From Toxorhynchites rutilus septentrionalis (taxonomy: Eukaryota > Arthropoda > Insecta > Diptera > Culicidae), in assembly GCF_029784135.1 (NCBI RefSeq), contig NC_073746.1, positions 230,033,882-230,097,881 on the forward strand: a stretch of 64,000 bases of DNA, read 5' to 3'. Positions within the stretch are counted from its first letter, which is position 1. The number at the start of each line of letters is the position of its first letter. A model generated the notes under the pieces. The model saw only the letters and a list, made by a program, of their open reading frames with translations, was not told where the DNA came from and did no database searches. The position numbers and the translations under genes are program-made. Below are positions 55,256 through 64,000 of the stretch, piece by piece.

Positions 55256-55904
55256 ATTTTTAATCAAATGTAGATGTACAGTTTTGGGCAGCAAACAAAT
55301 TGCAGTGAATTTAGCAAAAAATAATGAAAAAATCACTTTCTTTCCAACACTGTAGCTTGCAGCACAAAATACTGGTAATTGTTAATTTTCGAACGATGTA
55401 TGATAGCTGTATGGACCTACGACAATTATGCGTTCAATATGTTATTATTCGAAAACGTGTTTTCAAAATTGCTCAAATGTTTCCGAACAAAAAATGTTTG
55501 TTTGCATGTTGACTTATGTAGCACATGGTGTAAAATGCGTAGCATCGAAAAAATCAATTTTGTTCATTTCGTCATGGTGTACAAAATAAAATGCTGGATT
55601 TTCTAAGTAGTTCTCTTCTACGACGATTGATTGGACTGGTAAAGTAAACTTCGAACCAAAACTGTCATTAAAGGTTTCGATGCTGAAAATTTATACTCTT
55701 CTTTGCCTCTAATTCATTACATATCGAACCTCTCTATGCATCATGAAGCAGCAGAATCATACGGACTGCGCAAAACGAATGAGACATATTCAGCTACTGC
55801 AACAGATCTTGACCCATAATTTTCAGCAAGTACTACTCTATGTAAATATTTAACTAACGAGATGCTCAAGGAAGGGTAGTCAGATTATATTTTTCATGAG
55901 GCTT
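55256..55904. other. Non-coding, nothing recognised
   Basis: AT-rich sequence without recognisable features. Confidence 0.4.
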
Positions 55905-58110
55905 TATTTTTTTGTTTTCTATTCATATTTGTTTTGTGTCAATCAAGTGCAATTAACAGGAAAGCTTCTGAAGATTATTCTTCAGTAAAATATACTCGTG
56001 TCTATATTCTCTGAATAGTAGTATAATTTTGGTGTTTGTGGGACACAAAACGTCAGATTACGTACTTATTTGGTGTATAAAATGATAAACGGAAAATCTT
56101 CCGCATAGCGAAAATAATAATTTTCCAGCGATTATTGCTCAGTCGCTGGAATCAAACTCAGAGAGTTCATTCACTTCTAATTTGTCTTCCAAATTTCCAT
56201 AGTTAACCACACCTCCTCTTGATTCATTAACCAACAAAAAGCGTATTCAAGCAATGTTCTAGCAGCGAAAATCATTCAGTATGTTTCGAACTGTGATGAA
56301 CCTCATAAGGGTCGGAGAAAACGCTTCACCGACCTACGAGAAGATAGTGCAGTGGCATTGGTGTGTCGAGTTCATGAAAGATTTCCCTCAAGCCCAAAAA
56401 GGAATCCATTGGAATAAGGCGACCAAGAAAGCACCAGCACCGAAAAGGCTTGAGGCATTGAAGATGGCCGCCACACACACACAACTCTTTTCGTTCGGAG
56501 GTCATCGAGTCAACATTAATTACTAGCGGGTGTCGAGGAGAAGAAAATCGAAAAGATGTCTTCGCTAGGGGAACTAGGGTAAGCCAGACCTTATAAGGGA
56601 AAATATTGTTTTGTGAGATCTGAGGGCATATATTGTTATGTTTCCTTCGCAGAATCATTGTCTAGATTATTTTCCACGAGATATAAGATATATCAGTGCT
56701 TTTAAACGGCAAAAAAGCTGACATAAAAACAGAGTTCGCCAACCAGTGGAGGTGAAACCCATGGGGGTAACACTGGCCCCTATTTTTGTCAATAAATATA
56801 CTTGACACCAGCAGAACTAGTTTGAATGACAGACAGAAACTCTAACAAAGATAGCCTCTCTTGCAAAGGTGATGTTCTCCTGGGACCCACTCTCACAATT
56901 CGATTTTCTTGAGAACTGCGAGGCATCTAAAACAGATGGAAAATATGTCCCAATAACGTTCAACTAACTGGAAATCATGCCGTGGTTACTCCACTCAAAG
57001 GGTGACGATCTCACCCCAGCAGCATACATTTTAAGGAGACTATTTTTATTAATTTATTGCTTTAACATAACTTGACTCGAATCCCAGTGATAGTTAACAT
57101 TTCAGGGGAAAAACTGTAGAACAACGAAATAGGATTTGAAACCTCGGTCAAGAATAGAAGCTTAAATTTCCACTACCGAAAAATTACATCCGGTTGCACA
57201 TCATCGGCACTCGCATTTGTTTTCATTGGTATTTTAACATTTGACGAATTACGGTGGGTTGGATTTGATTTAAAACGTCTAAAATAATAAATAAATAATA
57301 AATACAGTGTTCAAAAACTTAGTTAATTAGAATTTTCTAGTAAAACTCACAATCTGCTTAGTCTGCTTAGTCTAAGTTCTAAGCAGAACTAACAGATTAT
57401 TTGTCAGCAACGATGACATCTTTTCGGTTTCTTCACCACGACGCTCGACGCACTTGGTTGAAAAATTACAAAAAAAAAAAATTAAATTCATTCGCAGTAT
57501 TATATTAAAAAAAAAAAACAAAACAAACTCTTTCGCTGGAAAGTAATTTATATTGCGTTGAAGCGAAAGAGTTTATTTTGTTTTCTATTTAAAATATAAT
57601 ACTGCGACCAAGTGTTTTTCATTTATGTTTGAAAATTAGTATAATTTATGTATGAAGACTAAGAAATTAGTTATGCACCAATTTTGCGTGATTGCTTCTT
57701 TTGCTGAATATTTTGCCTTCGCTACATACAAGTTGTTGAACGACGAATCTTGCCTTGCTATCCGTGTCTTGCATCATCCGCGTATAAATCATGACTGAGA
57801 TGAAATTTCCAGCAGGTACTCATGTTTATAGATTTTTGTGATTTCAAGAATTTGTTGTTGTTGTCTTAAGTTATAGAGACCTAAAACTTCTTCAGTTTAT
57901 TCGTCTCTATCAATAGTTTACTTGCAAAGCATACAACTCGTGGACATTTTATCTTTCGAATGAAGTGATAATCATTCCCCGAAATATTCATTCATCCATA
58001 AAATTGAGAATTAATTCAGATTCAACTTCAAAAAAATGATCACTAAAACAACGATAGTCCTACGTCAACGTTGCGGTTATACCACAGTTATAACCAACTT
58101 CCTGTTTTTT
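55905..58110 (+). mobile_element. Diverged relative of segment X
   Basis: Blocks match 33037-34942 in scattered fashion: GAAAGCTTCTGAAGATTATT CTTCAG (55961), GCGATTATTGCTCAGTCGC (56131), GAGAGTTCATTC with GTCTTCCAAATTTCCAT (56159-56205), AGCAATGTTCTAGCAGCGA, GAAAGAGTTTATTTTG (57565), and at the end ACAACGATAGTCCTACGTCA followed by GCGGTTATACCACAGTTATA ACCAACTTCCTG (58054-58105). The order is not fully the same as in X, and the part with the TATA box is not found. A plus-strand frame at 56281-56523 (about 80 codons) has no known motif. Confidence 0.5.
57493..57606. other. Long hairpin, about 44-bp arms
   Basis: CGCAGTATTATATT...AAACTCTTTCGC (57493-57536) and its near-complement GCGAAAGAGTTTATTTTGTT ...ATAATACTGCG (57563-57606) flank a 26-base loop. 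The ends are perfect; the A/T-rich middle has mismatches. Confidence 0.85.
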
Positions 58111-58300
58111 TCTCCTGAAAACACATGTCAATCGATGAAATTTTCCGTATAATTGAATCATGAACAAAATAGACTCATTTCTAAATCAAAGCTTTATTCT
58201 AGATTGAATTAGAGTTGGTTTGTTGGTCATTTGAAATGCTTTCCTAATATTTTTTGAGACAAAAATTACATCTGCCTTTTAATTATTGTGGATATTTATA

Positions 58301-58635
58301 TACAGTCATTCCATATCAATCCGATACAGTGGTTCTCAGATTTTCGTGAAAAGTAGTGGTTTTGTTCTTTATCGCAAATTATTAGACCCGCAGTTTTTAT
58401 TTTTTCATTAGGGTGGTTCGAAAAAGATATTTTATCGCCTTTTTCTCACAAATGACTTTTTTCGAAATTTTATAACTTTTACACTACAGGTCCGATTTTT
58501 AACCATTTTAATAAAATCGAAATGGTCACCCTAATATAAAAAATACGAGTCTAATGTTTTGCGATAAAAAACAAAATTAGCACTCTTCACGAAAATCTGA
58601 GAACCACTATATCGGTTTGACATGGAATGGCTGTA
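58301..58635. mobile_element. Palindromic MITE, 335 bp
   Basis: The left end TACAGTCATTCCATATCAAT CCGATACAGTGGTTCTCAG and the inverted right end TACAGCCATTCCATGTCAAA CCGATATAGTGGTTCTCAG match over more than 100 bases, including CATTAGGGTG and TTATCGCAAA blocks. TA or TATA flanks both sides. No coding capacity. Related to the longer element at 49489-51972. Confidence 0.88.
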
Positions 58636-58639
58636 TAGA

Positions 58640-59490
58640 CGTTGCCAACATAGGCGCACTTTGATGCAATCATCCCGTCGTTATTGCTAACAACAAAATG
58701 CTGACGATTTCATTCGCGTGATATCTCGGCTTATGTCCAATCACTACAACCTAAACGCGCATCTTTATCGCATTGGGCTCGCAGCAAACAATCTTTGTGA
58801 TTGTGGCGATGGCTACCACGACATCGAGCATGTTTTCTGGTCGTGTATCCGGTTCCATGCTGCTCGCTCTCAGCGCTCTAGAGCACTGAGAGCACAAGGC
58901 AGACAATCGGATATCCCCGTCCGGGATATCTTAGGTAGCCGTGATCCTGATCTTCTGCTTCATCTATACCTGTTCCTCAGAAACGCCGATGTCAACGTTT
59001 GATGATGTTTCCTCCGTTGTATCCCTGTATCATATCCCTCCTATCCAATCGATAAACTTTTACTTAGTCGCGGCAATACATACACATACTCTTTACAGAT
59101 ACACAGGCCGAAGGTTGTGCAGGCCACTGATCATTCAACAAGAGCCAAAGGTTGTACCGCTCATGGCAACTCTACACGAGCTGAAGATTGTACCGCCCTG
59201 GATTCCTCGAGTCAAGAGAGATGCACCACGATTGACATGAGATACAGACTAGGGGGGCGTCGCTGATCAATGGTCAGTTACACCCCAATAGGAAGTATCC
59301 CATGTCGGCCACACATACATAGTACTGGAGACTGCAACATCCCAATTATGAGATCTTTGTAATACTAATCTCGAGCCAACCGCGAGTAATCGGTTACATA
59401 TTACTAACATAGTTGTAAGACAAAAATTGTCAAAATATTGGACTCCCGGCCCCGTCAGGCTAACGCCACATGTGCCTTAATAAAACATAT
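58640..59490 (+). mobile_element. 3' end of an I-clade non-LTR retrotransposon
   Basis: 5'-truncated copy in plus orientation: ORF2 tail (to 59002), then about 490 bases of 3' UTR ending with GTGCCTTAATAAAACATATA. The 3' UTR matches 31880-32338. It abuts the MITE at 58301-58635. Confidence 0.85.
58680..59002 (+). pseudogene. I-clade ORF2 C-terminus
   Basis: The peptide reads DFIRVISRLMSNHYNLNAHL and LCDCGDGYHDIEHVFWSC, then an arginine-rich stretch and VRDILGSRDPDLLLHLYLFL ending at a TGA. It aligns by eye to the end of the ORF2 at 19822-22349 (RLMSNHCSLDALLFRF, CVCGQGYHDIEHIVWSC). It is clearly a different copy or family member. The endonuclease, reverse transcriptase and RNase H parts are missing. 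Confidence 0.85.
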
Positions 59491-59496
59491 ATTTTG

Positions 59497-59846
59497 GAAA
59501 AAAAGTCACAGGAGGGCTGTGTCCGAGACACGACCGCATAGTTGACGTAGGATTCCGTTAGGCTATCTGTTGATTTTGGATATGTTTGAAGAATAACATC
59601 ATTAAATTCTTTGATAATGATTTGGTGACCGTTTTGTTTGGTTGTTGGGTATTGTTCATTCACTTCACTAGTGTTTATTGAGTGATGATGACAACAATGA
59701 TGACAGGAGGATGGTAAACAGTCATTGGATGGTGCATATCAGATAGAAGATGCCGAAGTGGAATGAGATATGATGAAAACCACCATCTTTGATCCTAGAC
59801 GGGAAGCCCCCTGTGTTATGTATGGATGAAATAGAGGAAAAAGAAC
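59497..59846. repeat. Interspersed repeat, copy 1 (partner at 63653-64000)
   Basis: About 350 bases repeated at the window end with roughly 10 percent differences and a few indels (CTGTGTCCGAGACACGACCG, GTTGATTTTGGATATGTTTG, GATCCTAGACG). It ends in an A-rich tail (GAAATAGAGGAAAAAGAA), suggesting a retroposed sequence in plus orientation. No protein recognised. Confidence 0.8.
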
Positions 59847-60431
59847 TCACCGATGTAATATAAGTAATATAATATGTAACAATTATCATTTTTTTTACAT
59901 CAGTAAAAACATAATACTTTAATATAGAGAGAACATATTTGAAATGGAAAAAGTAGTTTTCATTTATAATGTTTTGCTTTTTGAGTGTTTATTCAACCCA
60001 ATGCGAATTTTAATTGTACTAACAACACCTAATACTATATGCAGAGCACATGGGAAATCACTTTTTCGAATATTTCTTCACTTTTCCAATTTTTCTCGCC
60101 GTATGAAATTTCTTTGGATGAAAATGAACACAACAAAACAGACAGCTAAAAACCGAACGACCCGTTCTCGAGCGGGAACAGACCTTGGTTTTTATTTATG
60201 AAAATTTAAATAAATCGTTTCATAAATCAATTTATTTTTTACACAACTGCTAACATATATAATTTTACACTTACACTTGTGCTAAATTTTACACCATACA
60301 CGATCGGTCATTTTTTATGAAATTTCATGAAGCAACCAACATTAAAGTTGCAAATTTAAATTTTATTTGCTAGAATTAATCGTATTACTCACCTTACTTG
60401 CAATATAAAAATACTCCCGAATTGCATATAT
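59847..60431. other. AT-rich non-coding, nothing recognised
   Basis: No recognisable feature apart from its position between two repeats. Confidence 0.4.
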
Positions 60432-60773
60432 TTGCAATGCCGATTTCCCCCAGGCAGCTTGGTTTTGATATCTCTGTTAGGGAACACATTCCGGTGGGAG
60501 CAAAAGCTCGCCCTACTTTCATGTGATTGCAATGTCGATTTCCCCCAGGCAGCTTGGTTTTGATATCTCTGTTAGGGAACACATTCCGGTGGGAGCAAAA
60601 GCTCGCCCTACTTTAATGTAATTGCAATGTCGATTTCCCCCAGGCAGCTTAGTTTTGATGTCCCTGTTAAGGAACACATTTGGTGGAAGCAAAAGTTCCC
60701 ACTACTTTCATGTATTTACAATGCCGGATCCCCCCAGGCAGCTTGGTTTTGATGTCTCTGTTAGGGAACCGCC
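60432..60773. repeat. 95-bp tandem repeat, about 3.6 copies
   Basis: Units start TTGCAATG at 60432, 60527 and 60622 and TTACAATG at 60717, an exact 95-base period. Each carries CCCCCAGGCAGCTTGGTTTT GAT and AGGGAACACATT. Copies 1 and 2 are nearly identical, copy 3 diverges more, and copy 4 is truncated. Confidence 0.96.
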
Positions 60774-62609
60774 GCATGTGTCGTCAATTTCGACCAATCA
60801 GATGTGGGTATGTCCGTTAGTATAGGGGTTGAGAATTTTCAATTGTTCGATACCTAATTTCATGACATGTATTATTTTATTCAATAGAAAAAATTGTTAT
60901 GGAATGCCGAAATTGATTGACGAAAAAATTTCATCAATCCATCATGAAATGACTGAGCAATAAGCGTTTGAAATTGGACAATTTTCAAAATGTGCTCGAT
61001 TTTCGATTTTCAATTTGTACCCCAATATGTTCCCGAAAGACGTAATGCTACGTCAAAATGCTGACGATGGCCATCAATTCCCTGAAAATTGAGCTATCAT
61101 CCCAACTCCAACGCGTTATCTTGTGCAAGCCAGGAAGTGGTGAATTTTCCATATGCACCTCCGCTGCGGGTTCACGTGTATCGGGAATGGTGAATGGCCT
61201 CGGGGCATTACAAGTTCTATTCTTCCCGGTCTGATGGAACATGCGAACCAAGATACTAACAATATGCCCACATACCGTGGTCTATTCTTGCCAGCATTCC
61301 AAGAAGCACGACGAAAAAAACTTTTGATCTCTATGTTGGACAGAACGCCTACCCACTCATCCGCCTCCAGCAGTGAGCGGCAGATTTTCTCGCTCGATAT
61401 AGAATTTTAGGGGGGAAAAGGAAAAAATTAACATTGTTTATACTTCAGTGTTCCTTTTTTCGTTTGCATATTTTCTTCCAGTGACAATCCCTATGTATAT
61501 TTGATCAACCCACAAGGGGAACACTAGACGACGCTTTTTCGCTTGTATTCTTCAGGATCTGTGTTTACCCTTCAAGTCAACGAGATATTTGCGACTGTTG
61601 ATTGAACAAACTGCGTACGTCAGTATGTTAGCTCGAGTGTGTGAAAAACATTTGGCACATTTGGGAAAAGTATGTGTACTCCAAGAAAGGGTGAAGTTTT
61701 TGGTGATCATCAATTCACGCTTTAGCGTCTCGTGCGTAGGACAAAATGTTGAAAGAGCTTGTAATGGGATGAAACATCCTTGCGGGGCAAACATAAGATG
61801 TTTAATGTTGTCTGGAACTTTGCTTTTCTATTCTGGTTTTTATCTTTGTTTGTTCGAAGCTAACATTTTTCTCAGTGGCACAACATTCGCACGAAGGCAA
61901 TTGACGTTGCGAATGGACGTGGGGGAGTGTTTTCGGGCCCCGCGTCACAAGAAAGATAAAGTGAAGATAAGTTTCAACAATTGTTCGCGAGTCTCAGCAA
62001 TTTAGAGTGAACTGCATGATTGTTTTCGATATTCTGTATCGCTTCTAGTATATGAAGAAGGCTTCATTGATGGCAGACAAGTTTCAATGATATACAAATG
62101 AAATAATTCAAACATTTCTACTCGGGATATTTTTGTATTTCTTCAAACTTTTTTATAGGTGCATTATGCAATGTTTTAAGATATTATGTAGCTCATCACA
62201 AACCCCTTGCTATTGTATTTAAAATCGGTTAAATGCAAACGAGCGGTTTTAACAGGAAATTCGGTATGAATTTACATTTCACATGCATATTAAAACTACG
62301 CATACACAGAACCATTGCATCGGTGCTGGAAGGATTACTCTTGTAAAATGCAGATAATTCGTGAAATGCAATGTTCCAATGGTAACCACAGTAATTTGAT
62401 AAATTTCTCAACGATTACAATACTATGAAGCCGACAAGCCGGAGAGAGCAAGAGACACAGATGTACATTAACCGGTTGCAATATTTTAGATCGAGAGTAG
62501 GTGCAATTCTGGAATTTTATGAAATTTGATTTACGTGGAATTAATGTAACCAAATAATGCATGGGTGAGGTTCAATTTTCATGTGATTTTTCCGAACTTA
62601 TTAATTATA
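60774..62609. other. Non-coding, nothing recognised
   Basis: A plus-strand frame at 61589-62002 (138 codons) is the longest here but has no motif, and its composition is like its surroundings. No repeats with partners in the window were noticed. Confidence 0.4.
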
Positions 62610-62610
62610 T

Positions 62611-62830
62611 GTGAAGGACGGAAGGAGGATAACTCCCAAAGCGTACAGTCCAATTAGTTTAACATCTGTCATTTTGAAAATGATGAAAAAAATTATTGAT
62701 CCTCATATGAAATTATCATATTTGAACAGGAGACCACTAAACAAATTACAATTTGCCTACCAAGCAGGTGAAACAACGGAAACAACACTTCACACGTGTT
62801 TCAAAAATACACCCAAAATTAATTTTGAGC
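62611..62830 (+). pseudogene. Non-LTR reverse transcriptase fragment
   Basis: The plus strand reads RRITPKAYSPISLTSVILKM MKKIIDPHMK and RPLNKLQFAYQAGETTETTL H. This is the segment around RT motifs 1-2 of jockey-type elements (P..YRPISL.S...K..EK...., ...Q.AYQ.GKSTETAL). It differs from both larger retrotransposons in the window. Upstream and downstream domains are absent. Confidence 0.7.
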
Positions 62831-62852
62831 ATATATTTTGGCATCTCGATTT

Positions 62853-63125
62853 AGCTTGAGCTTGAGCTTGAGCTGGGGTAGACTATACACTTCGTAATTG
62901 CTCTCCGTGATTGACCTGAACCAGCGAAATTGCACAAAGAACACACCGAATGACGCTTGGGGCTAGCAAATCATTCTCATTGGGCAAATATCGGGGATTC
63001 GAGCATTTAATAGTCAATGATGACGCCGGCCACGTCCTTATAGTCACCAGGGGAAGGGAAAGAATGTTAGTATGATAACCGCCGCCCAAAGGCCATAAGG
63101 GTCGCCTCTATAGCGATTATCATGG
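62853..63125. repeat. Dispersed mosquito repeat headed by an AGCTTG hexamer array
   Basis: AGCTTG units (62853-62874) are followed by TGATTGACCTGAACCAGCGA AATTGCAC, GGGCAAATATCGGGGATTCG AGCATT and GATGACGCCGGCCACGTCC. I recognise the body as a frequent repeat of Aedes genomes (from memory). The hexamer array is the kind of tail or junction left by non-LTR elements. Confidence 0.5.
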
Positions 63126-63557
63126 AAGAGATAGTTGTTAGTGGGGAGAGGAATCAGGATTCACTGAGGTAAGTGATGTAATTGTGGAAACGCGAACTAT
63201 CGCCGAAAAGAAATTCCGAAAATCTTATGTTTCACACCATTCAACGGAAAATTATTTTTGGGACACCTGATAAGTTAACCGACAGAATTATTCTATAAAT
63301 AAATGAACCGGCGATATATTTCGTTATTTTATGTTTTGGCATTTCGATTTATTACATTAAATTATCCTAAAACTAATAGAAAAAGTATTACATCCAAATA
63401 CTTGTATAGCATTTGTATAATATATATGGTATGGCATTATAAGATAATATGAGCGAGCGAAACAAGATACACATTGCGAAAAAGCTCGCAATAAAACTAT
63501 TCGCGTACTTTGCCACATACACGGCCTAGACCGAGAAAGGTATATAACCATCTTCAT
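63126..63557. other. AT-rich spacer, nothing recognised
   Basis: No recognisable feature. Confidence 0.4.
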
Positions 63558-63652
63558 TTATAAACCTGGCCATTTGAACTTTATTGTTGTGTTCAGGCAC
63601 GAAATACTCAAAAAACTAAAATTCCAGTGTTTCATAACTATAGAACCAGATG
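63558..63652. repeat. Arm fragment of the 28991-29919 foldback family
   Basis: CTGGCCATTTGAACTTTATT GTTGTGTTCAGG and CTAAAATTCCAGTGTTTCAT AACTATAGAACCAGATG match 29107-29205 closely. It joins directly to the repeat at 63653. Confidence 0.85.
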
Positions 63653-64000
63653 AAAAAAGTCACATGAGGGTTGTGTCCGAGACACGACCGCATAATTGAC
63701 GTAGGATTTCGTTAGGTTATCTGTTGATTTTGGATATGTTTGAAGAATTACATCGTTAAGCTCTTTAAGAATGATTTGGTGGACCTGAAAAGGGCCGTTT
63801 TGTTTGGTTGTTTGGTATTGTTTGTTCATTCCACCAGTGTTTAACGGGTGATGACAGAAGGATGATAAACAGTCGTTGGATGGTGCGTATCAGATAAAGG
63901 ATACCGAAGTGGAACGAGACATGATGAGAACCGCCCTCTGTGATCCTAGACGAGATGCCTTATGTGATATGTATGGATGAAATAAAGAAAAAAAAATTCA
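63653..64000. repeat. Interspersed repeat, copy 2, cut by the window end
   Basis: Partner of 59497-59846. It includes GGACCTGAAAAGGGCCGTTT, absent from copy 1. Read inversely this resembles the histone mRNA 3' stem-loop (GGCCCTTTTCAGGTCC, one stem mismatch). The copy ends in the A-rich tail AAATAAAGAAAAAAAAATTC at the edge of the window. Confidence 0.8.

Noticed and set aside
56281..56523. 81-codon frame in the X-related segment as a gene
   Set aside because: Not conserved in the matching part of segment X, which would be expected if it coded.
60432..60773. CRISPR-like direct repeats
   Set aside because: Units are contiguous 95-bp tandem copies without spacers, in eukaryotic DNA.
61589..62002. 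138-codon plus-strand frame as a host gene
   Set aside because: No motif and low-complexity composition like the surroundings; length expected by chance in this much sequence.
1..64000. Integrated viral sequences, as often seen in Aedes
   Set aside because: No polymerase, nucleocapsid or glycoprotein-like frame from RNA or DNA viruses was recognised.

Overview
The window looks like a stretch of mosquito (Culicidae, probably Aedes) nuclear DNA. It is AT-rich and I can support no host gene in 64 kb. Almost every recognisable feature is a transposable element or a remnant of one. The mix points to Aedes: an I-clade non-LTR element of the MosquI type, a CR1-group element with a PHD-finger ORF1, several mauritiana-type mariners, hAT elements, tRNA-derived SINEs, Helitron-like ends and many small palindromic MITEs. 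The species call is inference, not proof.

Layout. 1-2882: no gene seen. 2883-3245: a hAT end, cut by a CR1-group retrotransposon on the minus strand (3248 to about 7890) with an uninterrupted 1104-residue ORF2 and a broken ORF1. 8389-9140: a Helitron-like piece and a collapsed mariner. 12850-14735: two hAT pieces and a truncated mariner. 17357-18292: a hAT deletion derivative with an exact 8-bp target duplication. 19078-24560: an I-clade element (19474-24429, 13-bp target duplication) that landed inside the open frame of an older, uncharacterised transposon-type protein. 25664-30050: a SINE, mariner ends and a foldback element. 30401-35661: a Russian-doll locus. Roughly 350-bp units sit in inverted pairs inside an outer element, one unit is split by a 1841-bp hAT-type element, and the palindrome centre is split by a 1.9-kb segment flanked by 54-bp direct repeats. 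35805-36453: a Helitron-like end and a local duplication.

36454-39740: nothing recognisable. 39748-41478: a SINE and a nearly full-length dead mariner. 43838-45028: a mariner of a second subfamily that has lost its central catalytic region. 45480-46765: a complete 1286-bp mariner with an open 341-codon transposase. 46967-47308: a pogo-type MITE. 48985-51972: repeat units and a long palindromic element. 55095-58110: a Helitron-like copy and a diverged relative of the 33-35 kb segment. 58301-59846: a MITE, the 3' end of another I-clade copy and an interspersed repeat. 60432-60773: a 95-bp tandem repeat. 62611-64000: a reverse-transcriptase scrap and further repeats.

These sequences do not form a pathway. 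The order of nested insertions gives a relative age series. Two coding units still look intact by eye: the mariner transposase at 45557-46582 and the CR1-group ORF2 at 3372-6686. Coordinates of repeat edges without stated target duplications are approximate (tens of bases).
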